Assembly (NCBI GenBank): GCA_033977085.1 | Contig: CP138906.1 | Span: 3,162,001-3,226,000, forward strand | Length of the DNA stretch: 64,000 nucleotides | Direction: 5' to 3' | Origin: Apirhabdus apintestini | GTDB lineage: Bacteria; Pseudomonadota; Gammaproteobacteria; Enterobacterales; Enterobacteriaceae | Part shown: piece by piece, positions 43,657 through 55,091 of the stretch | Numbering within the stretch: position 1 is the first letter of the stretch | Layout: each line of letters begins with the position of its first letter | Translations under genes and position numbers: made by a program | Notes under the pieces: model-generated | What the model saw: only the letters and a program-made list of their open reading frames with translations | What the model was told of the DNA's origin: nothing | Database searches by the model: none

Positions 43657-44749
43657 TTAGCGGGCCACCGGTTTACCGGCGCGAACAAAAATAGGTTTGG
43701 TAACGGCAACCGGCATTTCCCGATTGCGAATTTGTACGATGGCGGTATCACCGATATCCGGGGAACGCGCGCCAGCGCAATGCTATAGCCCAGCGTAGGG
43801 GAAAACGTGCCGCTGGTGATAACCCCAGCCTGCTGATTGCCATGTGCATCTGAAAAATGTACCGGTAAGCCACCGCGCAGAACGCCTTTGTCCTTCATTA
43901 CCAGCCCGACCAGTTTTTCGGTTCCGCGCTCGCGCTGCGATTCCAGCGCCTCGCGGCCAATAAACTCACGATCGGCGGGTTCCCGTGCAATTGTCCAGCC
44001 CATATTCGCTGCCAGCGGCGATACGCCTTCGTCCATATCCTGACCGTAAAGATTCATTCCCGCTTCGAGGCGCAGCGTGTCCCGCGCGCCAAGTCCGCAA
44101 GGGTAACGCCAGCCGCCAGCAGCCGCTGCCAAAGCGCGGCCGCTAGCTCATTCGGCAAAGCGATTTCATAGCCGGGTTCACCGGTATACCCCGTGGTAGC
44201 AATAAATACATCGCCGCTTTGCACGCCAAAAAATGGCTTCATGCCCTCAATGGCTTTACGCTGCTGTTCAGTCAATACGCTGGCTGCCTTTTGGCACGCA
44301 TTCGGCCCCTGAACGGCAATAAGCGCTAAATCGTCGCGCACGGTAATGTCGATATCGTAAGATTCCGCATGTCGGGTAATCCAGGTGAGATCTTTTTCCC
44401 GCGTCGCAGAATTGACCACCAACCGGAAAAAGTCTTCCGCCAGAAAGTAGACAATCAGGTCGTCAATCACTCCACCGGAGGCATTAAGCATACCGGTGTA
44501 CAGCGCTTTCCAGGCAAGGTCAGCTTCGCCACATCATTTGCCAGTAAATAACGCAAAAATTCACGCGTGCGGCTGCCGTGTAAATCAACGATCGTCATAT
44601 GCGAGACATCAAACATGCCAGCGTCATTTCGCACAGCATTGTGCTCATCAATCTGTGAGCCATAATGCAGCGGCATCATCCAGCCGTGGAAGTCCACCAT
44701 GCGCGCGCCGCACTGGGCATGCTGTTCGAACAAAGGGGTCTTTTGAGTC
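43657..44749 (-). CDS. gcvT: aminomethyltransferase GcvT (three indels)
   Basis: T protein of the glycine cleavage system, which transfers the aminomethyl carbon to tetrahydrofolate, about 364 residues. It starts MTQKTPLFEQHAQCGARMVDF at ATG 44749 after AGAGGA. Single bases are missing after CCTGGAA near 44511, in a C run near 44103 and in a C run near 43762. The restored frame includes GLGARDTLRLEAGMNLYG and TSGTFSPTLGYSIALARV. All breaks look technical. A second IS21 element sits 108 bases upstream of the start. Confidence 0.93.
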
Positions 44750-44942
44750 ATGAGGTCCTCTTTATAAAACCTGTCCTGGTCGGCCATGGTATTACCCGCA
44801 AAAACGGTTTACTTAACAGCAAAACCCGGACACTGGCATCCGGCTGATAAGCGCTGATGTTACCAACGGTGCAAAACTGATCCACCCCAGCGGTTGAAAA
44901 CTGATCCAGGGTTAATCTGCTCCTCTGAATACAGGGGAGCTT

Positions 44943-45961
<1,019 letters not shown>

Positions 45962-45965
<4 letters not shown>

Positions 45966-46745
45966 TGGTCGAACTACAACATCAACGGCTGATGGTGCTT
46001 GCTGAACAGCTCCAGACTGGACAGCCTTATCGGCGCGGCGCCGGCACTGTCGCAACAGGCAGTGGATCAGGAATGGAGCTATATGGACTTCCTGGAGCAC
46101 CTGCTACATGAGGAGAAACTGGCCCGGCATCAGCGTAAACAGGCGATGTACACGCGGATGGCAGCCTTCCCGGCGGTGAAGACGTTCGAGGAATACGACT
46201 TCACCTTCGCCACCGGCGCACCTCAGAAGCAAATCCAGTCGCTGCGTTCCCTGAGCTTCATCGAACGTAACGAAAACATCGTGTTGCTGGGCCCCTCGGG
46301 CGTGGGGAAAACACATCTGGCGATAGCCATGGGCTACGAGGCAGTACGGGCGGGCATCAAGGTTCGCTTCACAACAGCAGCGGACCTGCTGTTACAGCTG
46401 TCGACTTCCCAGCGTCAGGGGCGTTACAAAACGACACTCAATCGCGGTGTCATGGCCCCCAAACTGCTCATCATCGACGAAATAGGCTATCTGCCGTTCA
46501 GCCAGGAAGAGGCAAAGCTGTTCTTCCAGGTCATTGCCAAACGTTACGAAAAGAGCGCGATGATCCTGACCTCTAACCTGCCGTTCGGGCAGTGGGACCA
46601 GACGTTCGCGGGTGATGCAGCCCTGACATCGGCAATGCTGGACCGGATCTTACATCACTCACACGTAGTCCAGATAAAAGGAGAGAGCTATCGACTGAAG
46701 CAGAAACGAAAGGCCGGGGTTATAGCGGAAGCTAATCCTGAGTAA
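45962..46745 (+). CDS. istB: IstB-like ATPase, copy 2
   Basis: About 260 residues. GPSGVGKT Walker A and LLIIDEIGYLP Walker B are intact. The first codons (MMVELQHQRLMVLAEQ) are followed by a small scramble, GCTCCAGACTGG where copy 3 has GCCCAGCTGG. This shifts the frame for a few codons and looks like an AGCT-site error. Confidence 0.9.
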
Positions 46746-46813
46746 GCAAGGTGGATCAATATTAGACCGTTGGTGGTGACGGTAAGTGGATCACTTTTTA
46801 CCCGTTGTTGACA

Positions 46814-47209
46814 GCTGAAACAACCTAAAGCGCAAGCGTCAATAATTCGCCAGCGCGCACTACGGCAAAAATCGCATTGACGCAAACGTTATCTTCCCCT
46901 GAACTTAACACCGAATCAGGCGCCAAACCACCCAATGCCCGGGAGTTATCACATTAGCTACACTCAGGCTGAGCTTCCCGTACTCCTGGCGTAAGGCTAC
47001 TTTCACGGCGTCAAACAGCGGGCATAATCGCGTAAATTCCCAGCAAAAAACCGGAATAAGATAACAATTTCGATAAAAACAGAAACAAATTCACTACATG
47101 AACGTAAACGCTGAGATGAATAAAAATAATGCGAAAATGACGGTAAGATTAGAATATTTCAATAATGCAGAATATTGCGCCTCTGAAAGAACAGAGGCGC
47201 AAAGAGTAG
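46814..47209 (-). promoter_or_regulatory. gcvT: displaced upstream region of the gcvT operon
   Basis: This 396-base gene-free stretch lies between IS21 copy 2 and ubiI. It is the original sequence upstream of gcvT, now nearly 2 kb away. In E. coli the corresponding region holds binding sites for GcvA and Lrp. Sites cannot be assigned with confidence here, but AT-rich tracts at 47050-47170 are compatible with Lrp binding. Confidence 0.5.
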
Positions 47210-48412
47210 TTAGCGTAACCAGTCTGGAAGGTCGTGCAGGCCCATGGCCTGGCGAATAAGCCGTAGCTTAACGCCCGGCAAGGTGTCGGCCAATTTCAGG
47301 CCGATATCGCGCATCAATTTTTTAGCCGGATGGCTGCCTGCAAACAGCTCCCGAAATCCCTGCATCCCCGCCAGCATTAACGCGGCGCTATGCTTACGGC
47401 GCCGCTCATAGCGCCGCAAATATAAATGCTGTCCAATATCTTTGCCTTGCGTATGTAAGCGTCTAATCTCTGCAATAAGCTCCGCCGCATCCATAAAACC
47501 CAGATTCACGCCCTGCCCGGCCAGTGGATGAATAGTGTGCGCCGCGTCGCCAAGGAGCGCCACGCGATGCCCGGCAAACTGACGAGCGTATCGGCCAGTT
47601 AGCGGGAAGGTTTGACGGTCACTCTCAACGTGGCACAGCCCGAGGCGCATATCAAAAGCGGCTGACAGCGCCCGGTTAAACGCGTCCGGTTCTGTCTGCC
47701 GCATCTGCTCTGCCTCATTCGGTGCCAGTGACCAGACTATTGAGCAGAGGTGAGGGTCACATAGCGGGAGAAAAGCAAGGATGCCGTCACCGTGAAACAC
47801 CTGCCGCGCCACGCCCTGATGCGCTTCAGCCGTGCGTACCGTGGCAATTAGCGCATGGTGACCGTAATCCCATGTTGTTAGCGGAATATCCGCTCGCTGG
47901 CGCAGCCAGGAGTGCGCGCCATCGGCACCAACCACCAAACGTGCGGTTAACATTGCCCCATCATCCAGCGTCAGAAAGGCCTCATTTTCACCCCAGGCGA
48001 TTTGTTGAATGCTAACCGGTGCGGCCAGCGAAATACCGTCGCACGATAGCGCTTTTTCCCACAGCGCCTGATGGATAACCGCGTTCTCGATGATATGCCC
48101 TAACCGGTTAAACCCCAGCCGACTGCCATCGAACGCGATGCGCCCAAAACTGTCGCGATCCCACACTTCCATGCTGTGATAGGGGCTAAGGCGCAGCGCT
48201 TCTATTTTCTCCCATGCGCCAACCCGGCGCAGCAGCGCCTCGCTGGCACCGTTAATCGCAGAGACCCGCAGCTTAGGCGGCTCCTGAAGATTGAATGATT
48301 CAGGGCTTTGCTGTTCCAGCACCGTCACGCGTAGGCCACTGCCCTGCAGCCCGCAGGCTAACGCCAGCCCTACCATGCCGCCGCCAACAATAGCCACATC
48401 AACGTTTTGCAC
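47210..48412 (-). CDS. ubiI: ubiquinone C5-hydroxylase UbiI (VisC)
   Basis: A flavin monooxygenase of ubiquinone biosynthesis, 400 residues, intact. The FAD Rossmann motif VGGGMVGLALA is at residues ~9-19, and GDAAHTIHPLAGQG near 290. I chose GTG 48412, preceded by AGGAGAGG, because the protein then begins QNVDVAIVGGG as in E. coli. The frame is open upstream but inside the ubiH gap. It is the third gene of the pepP-ubiH-ubiI operon. Confidence 0.94.
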   Translation of the reverse strand: MQNVDVAIVGGGMVGLALACGLQGSGLRVTVLEQQSPESFNLQEPPKLRVSAINGASEALLRRVGAWEKIEALRLSPYHSMEVWDRDSFGRIAFDGSRLGFNRLGHIIENAVIHQALWEKALSCDGISLAAPVSIQQIAWGENEAFLTLDDGAMLTARLVVGADGAHSWLRQRADIPLTTWDYGHHALIATVRTAEAHQGVARQVFHGDGILAFLPLCDPHLCSIVWSLAPNEAEQMRQTEPDAFNRALSAAFDMRLGLCHVESDRQTFPLTGRYARQFAGHRVALLGDAAHTIHPLAGQGVNLGFMDAAELIAEIRRLHTQGKDIGQHLYLRRYERRRKHSAALMLAGMQGFRELFAGSHPAKKLMRDIGLKLADTLPGVKLRLIRQAMGLHDLPDWLR

Positions 48413-48425
48413 TTTGCCTCTCCTG

Positions 48426-49604
48426 TTAACGCGCGACCCAGCCGAGGGTGCGGTATGCCAGCGCGTCGCGCGCTGGCCCAATCAAATCTATCGCCATTAA
48501 CCCTGCGTTACGTCCAATAACCAGCGGCCACCCGCGATTAGCAAAAAGCTGGACCAGCCCATCGGTCACGCCGATAGTTGCGGCTTTATCCGGCGCGCGC
48601 CTGGTTTGCCAGGCGGATAATGTCTCCCAATTGCCGGGATCGGCACCGTCGCGCCACGCCTGCGCCACGGATTCCGCCAGGGACATGACATCGCGCATGC
48701 CCAGGTTAAACCCCTGCCCTGCGATAGGATGCAGGGTTTGAGCCGCATTGCCCACCAGCGCCAGCCGGTGGGTGGCGGTACGCACAGCGCGCGTGAGCGT
48801 CAGCGGATAGCCTGCACGCTTACCCGCCTGGAGAATGCGCCCGAGACGCCAGCCAAACGCACGCTGTAATTCATCGCAAAAATGTGCGTCATCCCAGGCT
48901 AACACCTTTTCGCCGTCGCTTAGCGGGTGGCACCATACCAGCGAGCAGCGATTATTCGACATGGGCAGCATCGCCAGCGGACCGTGTTCGGTAAAACGCT
49001 CCCACGCCCGACCGCCGTGAGGGAGTTGGGTCACCACATTCGCAATAATGGCGGTTTGGTGATAAGCCTGCCGCTGCCAGCGAATGCCGCAGGCGGCAGC
49101 CTGCGGAGACTGCGCGCCGTTTGCAGCCACTAACAGGCTCCCGGTTAGCGTGTTTCCGCTTTCAAGCTCAACGGAAACCTGTGTTTGGGTTCTGGACACT
49201 TCGCGAACGCGATCCGGGCAGTGTAGAGTCACGCCCGGCGCCTGGCGCAAAAGTTTAAATAAACGCAGCCCAATCTCATGCAATTCAACGACATGACCTA
49301 AAGCCGGGATGTGATAATCGCTCGCACTGAGCGTAACGGCTCCCGCATGCCCGCAATCGCTCACATAAACCGTATTGATAGGAGTTGCACAGTTTGCCAG
49401 CGCGCCCCAGATACCGATGGCCGCCAGCCGCTCGCACGTCCCTTGCGCCAACGCGATAGCCCGAGCATCAAAACCCGGATGATCTGCCGCCGCGGGCGCA
49501 ACGGCTTCAACCAAATGCACCGGCAGTTGCCCATTGGTCAGAGAGGAAATCGCCAGCGCCAGCGTTGCGCCTGCCATCCCTCCGCCGATAATAATAATGC
49601 TCAT
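48426..49604 (-). CDS. ubiH: 2-octaprenyl-6-methoxyphenol hydroxylase UbiH
   Basis: A flavin monooxygenase of ubiquinone biosynthesis, 392 residues, intact. FAD motif IIIGGGMAGATLAL at the N-terminus and VGNAAQTLHPIAGQGFNLG near 290. The start overlaps the pepP stop (ATGA) and the end is 13 bases before ubiI, so the three genes are co-translated. Confidence 0.95.
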   Translation of the reverse strand: MSIIIIGGGMAGATLALAISSLTNGQLPVHLVEAVAPAAADHPGFDARAIALAQGTCERLAAIGIWGALANCATPINTVYVSDCGHAGAVTLSASDYHIPALGHVVELHEIGLRLFKLLRQAPGVTLHCPDRVREVSRTQTQVSVELESGNTLTGSLLVAANGAQSPQAAACGIRWQRQAYHQTAIIANVVTQLPHGGRAWERFTEHGPLAMLPMSNNRCSLVWCHPLSDGEKVLAWDDAHFCDELQRAFGWRLGRILQAGKRAGYPLTLTRAVRTATHRLALVGNAAQTLHPIAGQGFNLGMRDVMSLAESVAQAWRDGADPGNWETLSAWQTRRAPDKAATIGVTDGLVQLFANRGWPLVIGRNAGLMAIDLIGPARDALAYRTLGWVAR

Positions 49605-50912
49605 GGACGCGCCGCCGCCATAAGCGCTTCGATATCTTCAGCGCGTTTTACGACACCCGCCGTAAGGTTTTCGTTGCCGCTATCAGTAATGACAATATCG
49701 TCTTCGATACGGATCCCAATACCGCGATATTCCAGCGGCACGTCAGCGTCCGGCGCGATGTATAATCCTGGCTCTATCGTCAGCACCATGCCAGGCTCCA
49801 GCGCGCGCGAACGATCGGGGCCATAGTTTCCGACATCATGCACATCGAGCCCCAGCCAGTGACTTAAACCGTGCATAAAGAAAGGGCGATGGGCATTGTC
49901 AGCAATTAACTGTTCTTCTTCGCCATGCAAAATACCCAGCTTGCACAGGCCGTGTACCATGATGCGCACTACTTCCTGCGTCACCGCTTGAATGGAAGTG
50001 CCGGGGCGATAAAGCGCCAGCGCTTTTTCCAGCGAAGCCAGCACGATGTCGTAAATAGCGCGCTGAGGCGCGGTGAATTTCCCGTCAACCGGGAAAGTGC
50101 GGGTGATATCGCCGGCGTAGCCCTGATATTCACAGCCCGCATCTATTAGCACCAGCTCACCGGCGCGTAGTTCGCTTTCATTTTCCGTATAATGAAGAAT
50201 GCAACCGTTATCTCCGCTGCCGACTATCGTGTTATATGAGGGAAAACGCGCCCCGTGGCGGTTGAATTCATAATGGATCTCCCCTCAAGATGATATTCAA
50301 ACAGGCCCGGACGGCAGGCCTGCATTGCCCGCGTGTGCGCCAGCGCGCTAATTTCTCCCGCGCGCCGCAAAATGGCGATTTCTTCCGGCGACTTAATCAG
50401 CCGCATTTCATGCACCCAGGGCGCCAGTCTGTTAGCGTCGCGGGAGCCACCAAATTTTGCCGCGTTCCTGCCCGCAGTTTTTCCAGCGCCGCGAAAACCA
50501 GCTTATCCGCACACTCATAAAGCCCTTGGGCGTGATAAATGACATCCAGCCCGTTGAGTAGCGGCCAAAGCTGCGCATTAATCTCACTCCACGCCAGCGC
50601 ACGATCCACGGCCAGTTTTTCCGGGGCGGCATCTTGCCCTAACCGACGCCCAAACCAGACTTCGGCGTTCTTATCGCGAACCCGGTTAAACAGCACGGTA
50701 TGGCTGTGGTTTTCATCTTTTTTAATCAATACCAGCAGCGCCTCAGGCTCGTTGAAGCCAGTGAAGTACCAAAAATCGCTATTTTGCCGGTAGGGGTATT
50801 CACTGTCGGCACTGCGCACCGCCTCGGGAGCGGCAAAAATCAGCGCGGCGCTGGCAGGTGCCATTTGCGCTAACAGCGCGCGGCGGCGGCGAAGAAACTC
50901 TTGCTGTGTCAT
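49601..50912 (-). CDS. pepP: Xaa-Pro aminopeptidase PepP (two frameshifts)
   Basis: A manganese-dependent proline aminopeptidase, about 438 residues. Metal ligands are visible in LIDAGCEYQGYAGDITRT, HGLSHWLGLDVHD, TIEPGLY and GIRIEDD. ATG 50912 follows GGAGG. One C is missing in CCCTGGG near 50417 (a CCTGG site), and one G in a G run near 50283; restored, the middle reads VHEMRLIKSPEE to EGEIHYEFNRHGA. It heads the pepP-ubiH-ubiI operon after ygfB. Confidence 0.93.
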
Positions 50913-50937
50913 GGCACCTCCTGAGTCTGGCAATCAA

Positions 50938-51514
50938 TTAATGTAACGTAGGTTTTCTCACCTCCGGGGCCGTGGGCGCCGGGCGGGTAAACATTTCATG
51001 ACACAGAAGCGCCGCGACGCGCACATATTCGGCAACCTCCTCCAGCGACATTTCCAGCTCTTCCTGATCTTCATCTTCGTCATACCCAAGCTGAGCGATG
51101 TTGCGTAGGTCATCAATAGCTTCCCCGCATCGCCGGTCACGGCGTCCAGCTTCGGTTGCATCACGCCAAGCCCCAGCAGGAAATGGTTTACCCACCCCGC
51201 AAGCGCATCAGCGCGCGCAAATATACCGGCGTCTTCATTTGGCAAAAAAGTTGAAACAGAAAACCATCATCGTCCAGCGCATCGCTCGCTACGGCATGCA
51301 TTTGCTGCAGGGCATCCGAAAGGTTTTTGCTAAACGCCAGACCTTCATTCGTCAAATCATGCAACAGCGCCTGCCAGCTGCTATCCGCGCTGCCACCGCA
51401 GAGCATACCGCTGATAAGGCCGTGCATTTCCGCAGGCGTTAAACCCACGCCCTGTTGGCTGAGAAGTTGACCGACAGCGTCGTAGCTGGGCATCGTGTTG
51501 TTCTGTATAGACAT
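50938..51514 (-). CDS. ygfB: YgfB family protein (two frameshifts)
   Basis: A UPF0149 protein of about 193 residues. It starts MSIQNNTMPSYDAVGQLLSQ, then HGLISGMLCGG, NHFLLGLGV, and an acidic helix DEDEDQEELEMSLEE, ending PTLH. A T is missing in the run near 51254 and a G near 51125. The role is unclear; in Pseudomonas a YgfB homologue affects antibiotic resistance. The first ATG (51520) lies two codons upstream; I chose the E. coli-like start. Confidence 0.9.
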
Positions 51515-51680
51515 GCGCATTCGTCATCGTTGGGAGGAAGAGTTCATGTTATGCTACCATCATGAACCCCGGAGATACCAGAAAAGGGCTTGTATCTTCA
51601 TTTTAGGGTGGCTATAGTGGCGCCCCTTCGCAGCCAGGAGCGGCGGTGAAAGGCTGGCGAATTAACAGCAGGAAGGTGGT

Positions 51681-52008
51681 ATGTCTGCACAACCAGTCGA
51701 TATCCAGATATTTGGGCGCTCTTTGCGGGTAAATTGCCCGCCAGAACAGCGCGAGGCGTTGAATAACGCAGCGCAGGCGCTTGAACAACGGTTGCAAGAG
51801 CTTAAAGTCCGAACCCGAGTCACAAATACAGAACAGCTTGTTTTCATCGCGGCGCTCAATGTTTGCTATGAGCTGGAGCAAGAAAAGAGAAAACCAGCGA
51901 CTATGCCGCCAGCATGGAACAGCGCATTCGTCTGCTTCAACAAAGCATCGAACAGGCGCTTCTGGAGCAAGGGCGTACCCCGAAAGAATGGGTGCGAAGT
52001 TTGAATAA
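51681..52008 (+). CDS. zapA: cell division protein ZapA (two frameshifts)
   Basis: An FtsZ-ring-associated coiled-coil protein of 109 residues. MSAQPVDIQIFGRSLRVNCP is identical in style to E. coli. An A is missing in the run near 51891 and a C near 51981; restored, the end reads YAASMEQRIRLLQQ to GAKFE, stop at 52008. It is divergent from ygfB, with 6S RNA directly downstream as in E. coli. Confidence 0.93.
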
Positions 52009-52050
52009 CGCTTCAGGGTCAGCTATGGTAAAATGACCGTGAAGGAAAAA

Positions 52051-52234
52051 ATTTCTCTGAGATGTTCGTCTGCGGGCCAGTCCCCTGAGCCGATATTTCA
52101 AACCACAAGAATGTGACGCTCTGCAGCCGGTGTGCATGCCCGGTTCGTCCGGGAAGCCTGAAGGCTGCGACGAAGCATTCACCTTGAACCACGGGTTCAA
52201 GGGTTACAGCCTGCGACGGCATCTCGGAGATTCC
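52051..52234 (+). ncRNA. ssrS: 6S RNA
   Basis: 184 bases, starting ATTTCTCTGAGATGTTCG and ending CGGCATCTCGGAGATTCC. These ends pair to form the closing stem, and the central bubble sequences (GGCCAGTCCCCTGAGCC, CCTTGAACCACGGGTTCAAGG) match E. coli. It binds sigma-70 RNA polymerase in stationary phase. The zapA-ssrS-fau order is conserved. Confidence 0.97.
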
Positions 52235-52330
52235 TCACGTATAACAGCGTTCAATCTGCATTCTTTGCGCCGCAGCCATCTTAGCTCTAGCACTCCCCAT
52301 GAACAGCTTAATATCGCCTCAAGACGGCTT

Positions 52331-52926
52331 ATGATAACCCCCAATAGACTCCAGCCACGCCGGCATATACGCCACACTATCAGGCAACGCAGGCGCTTGC
52401 TTACCGATGAAGTACAGCGTAGTGAAGCTCAGCGCGCCGCCAGCCGGGCGCTCACTTTTACGCCGCTGGCAACTGCGCAGCGGGTTGCTTTATTTCTCTC
52501 TGTTGATGGCGAAATCGACACACAGCCGTTAATCAAAGCGCTATGGCAGCAGGGACGGGAGCTTTTTTGCCGGTATTACATCCTTTCAGTCACGGGCAGC
52601 TTCTGTTTTTACGCTATACCCCAACCACAGCGCTGATTATAAATCGATTTCAAATTCCAGAACCTCCGCTTGATGTGCGCACGGTCTTGCCCCTTGCACA
52701 ACTAGACGCTCTGATTGTCCCGCTGGTCGCTTTTGACGCACAGGGGCAGCGGCTGGGCATGGGAGGCGGCTTTTACGATCGCACTTTAATGCACTGGCAG
52801 CGCTATAATTTTACTCCCATAGGGTACGCTCATGATTGCCAGCAAGTGGGCACATTGCCCGCTGAACGTTGGGATATTCCACTCCCCGCTATTGTGACAC
52901 CATCTCGTCTGTGGCGCTGGCCGTAG
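52331..52926 (+). CDS. fau: 5-formyltetrahydrofolate cyclo-ligase Fau (YgfA) (one frameshift)
   Basis: Converts 5-formyl-THF to 5,10-methenyl-THF using ATP, about 199 residues. The N-terminal basic IRQRRRLLT is followed by VALFLSVDGEIDTQPL and the ATP/substrate loop GMGGGFYDRTL near residue 140. One T is missing in the run near 52567; restored, it reads LFLPVLHPFSHGQLLF. ATG 52331 is the first in frame after 6S RNA; the exact start is uncertain. It shares the 6S transcript, as in E. coli. Confidence 0.9.
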
Positions 52927-53798
52927 GGCTCATTAGTGTAACCAGTGACTGAGCCGCTTTTTGCAGCGGCTGATGTTTGCGCCAAATGAGATGTACCGGC
53001 AACCGTAAAGCATTTTCTGTATTACGAAAGGTTAAACGTACCAGTGATTTTTCCTCCAGCAAGGGCGTTACGACCGACGAGGGGAAATTGCCCCATCCCA
53101 GACCAGCACTCACCATTTCCAGCGCCATTGAAAAACTATTGGTGTACCAGCAGTCCTGGGCTACCTGAGGGCGAACATCAGCTAACGGCCGCTCTCGGCT
53201 GGCGACGGCTATCTGGCGAACATTAATCAAATCTTCCAGATAGCGCGGCGACTGTGTCAGGCTTAACGCAGGATGGTGCGCAGCAAGCACAGCGATAAGA
53301 GAATCTTCAGCAACCCACTGAAATTGGGTGTGGAATCCACCTGCAAACCTCCCCACGCCAGACACAGACTGACCCGCCCTTCCAACAGCAAATGCAGCGC
53401 GTCATCCTGCGGTACCCGGATGATTTCAATTTCCAACTGTGGCCAACGCAAGCTTATCTGTCGCGCGGCGTCCAGCAGCGCCCCACTATTAATATCCGAT
53501 ACCAGGGCAATGGATAATTTGCTTTCCAGCCCTGGGAGAGTTCCAGCGCGTGAACCTGCAGTGCATTCAAACGATCCGCAACCAGCCGCGCGTGCGGTGC
53601 CAGCGCCAGCGCGCGTGCGGTTGGCACCGGCTCTCTGCGGCTACGATCAAAGAGCGCAAAGCCCAGTTCGGCTTCCATATTCGCAATCGCCATACTTACC
53701 GCCGAGGGTACGCGACGCAGGGCGCGCGCTGCCGCAGAAAACGAGCCATGTTCAAGCACCGCGAGAAACAGCTGAATATTTTCACCAGAGAGATGCAT
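52889..53798 (-). CDS. LysR-family regulator, divergent from PACE transporter (two frameshifts)
   Basis: About 302 residues. The helix-turn-helix SFSAAARALRRVPSAVSMAI is at residues ~19-38. One G is missing in GGCTGGAAAG near 53530 and one T near 53338; restored, the effector domain runs VSLCLAWGGLQVD to FQWVAEDSLIAVL and VSAGLGWGNFP. The last ~12 codons overlap the end of fau. Divergent LysR genes commonly control PACE efflux genes (AceR/AceI in Acinetobacter), so it probably activates the neighbour. Confidence 0.82.
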
Positions 53799-53832
53799 GC
53801 GATCGCTTATCCTGTCAATTTTATTGATAGCT

Positions 53833-53851
53833 CCTGACTTTTTCTGTCAGG
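53833..53851. promoter_or_regulatory. inverted repeat, candidate LysR operator
   Basis: CCTGAC, 7 T-rich bases, GTCAGG, in the 135-base divergent region between the LysR gene and the PACE gene. A second dyad, TCAATTTTATTGA, lies just beside it. Size and position suit a LysR binding box. Confidence 0.5.
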
Positions 53852-53933
53852 TGTACTGACGTTATCCTAGTGCTTTACTTACCCGCCGTCACGTAATCGC
53901 AGGCGTTTTGAGAGATGAAGAATAAGGAGAAGC

Positions 53934-54371
53934 ATGCAGGGGATTAAACGTAAGCTGGTCTACGTCACTGCCTATGAATTGACGGGAATGGCTATTTCAG
54001 CGCTCGGGCTGGCGCTGCTTTCCGGCAATACACCGTCGACTACCGGGCCGCTGTCGGTGATTATCACCACCATCGCCGTATGCTGGAATCTGATTTACAA
54101 CACTCTATTTGAACTATGGGAAAGCCGGCAGCCGTCCCGTACACGCACCATTCGCCGTCGTATTATCCACGCCGTGGGCTTTCAATTGACTCTCATTGTC
54201 TACCTGATCCCGCTCATCGCATGGTGGATGAACGTATCACTGGTTCAGGCGTTTCTACTGGATGTAGCGCTTATCATCATTATTCCTTGCTATACCTTTG
54301 TGTATAACTGGGCTTTTGACAAAATTTTCGGCGTGCCAGCCTCCGCGATGCCAGTGCAAGAAAACGCCTGA
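53934..54371 (+). CDS. PACE-family multidrug/biocide efflux transporter
   Basis: A 145-residue, four-helix protein with two bacterial transmembrane pair domains. The acidic residue essential in AceI is present as Glu15 (VTAYELTG). Charged WESRQPSRTRTIRRR stands between the pairs. PACE proteins export chlorhexidine and other biocides, and short-chain diamines, with protons. The gene is intact and follows its presumed LysR regulator. The pair is inserted between fau and the serA region relative to E. coli. Confidence 0.9.
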   Translation: MQGIKRKLVYVTAYELTGMAISALGLALLSGNTPSTTGPLSVIITTIAVCWNLIYNTLFELWESRQPSRTRTIRRRIIHAVGFQLTLIVYLIPLIAWWMNVSLVQAFLLDVALIIIIPCYTFVYNWAFDKIFGVPASAMPVQENA

Positions 54372-54443
54372 CCAGGTTTTCACTCACGGCGGCCTGGTTT
54401 TGGGCTGTTGCAAGGCTGGCACACTTCACTAAGCCCCCAGCCG

Positions 54444-54992
54444 CTAATTTTGCTCCGCGACTAGCAGCGCGTAAGTATCCGGCTCCAGCGCCTTAAATAG
54501 ATGCTCCCGATCGGCGGGATAACACATATAATCGCCCGGTCCCAGTTCTACGGGGGATTCCGTCAGCCCGACCAGTGCGCGCCCCTGAGTCACTACGATA
54601 TGTTCTACCGACCCGGGCGGATGCGGCAGCGAAAGGCGATCCGCACCTGGCTGCGTTATCAGTAAATAAATATCGCGACGCGCTCCCGGCGGGCAGCTCG
54701 CTAATAATATCGCCTGATAATTGGCGTATTCAGCCGCCATGTTAATTCCTTCCCCGCGCCGGATAACCTGGGTGCTATTCTCCACCGGCTCCAGCAGCCT
54801 GGCGAAAGGGATATTTAACGCCACGCATAATGCCCACAGCGTTTCAAGGCTCGGATTCCCCTGCCCAGACTCCAATAGCGATAATGTCGACTTCCCAATT
54901 CCCGCGCGCCTGGCCACCTCGGCCAAAGAAAATCCTGCACGCTCACGCTCGCGCGTCAGGCTGCGCGCCACGGCCATCATCGGCTGTTTCAT
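54444..54992 (-). CDS. XRE-cupin transcriptional regulator
   Basis: A 182-residue protein. The N-terminal helix-turn-helix (FSLAEVARRAGIGKSTLSLL, residues ~22-41) is fused to a C-terminal cupin sensor (LPHPPGSVEHIVVTQGRALV, GPGDYMCYPAD). It is divergent from azlC and presumably represses the branched-chain amino acid exporter until an amino acid binds the cupin domain. The gene is intact. Confidence 0.88.
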   Translation of the reverse strand: MKQPMMAVARSLTRERERAGFSLAEVARRAGIGKSTLSLLESGQGNPSLETLWALCVALNIPFARLLEPVENSTQVIRRGEGINMAAEYANYQAILLASCPPGARRDIYLLITQPGADRLSLPHPPGSVEHIVVTQGRALVGLTESPVELGPGDYMCYPADREHLFKALEPDTYALLVAEQN

Positions 54993-55091
54993 AATTAGTT
55001 ACCGTTTGCTATTAAAACGAATAGTTATGCTTGATGAGCATATTGTAATCGTTCATTATAATAGACATTTCGTCCATTTAGTGAAACGCTC

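Noticed and set aside
43730..44860. Glycine riboswitch before gcvT
   Set aside because: The leader between the IS and gcvT is only about 100 bases and shows no tandem aptamer; enterobacterial gcv operons are controlled by GcvA/Lrp instead.
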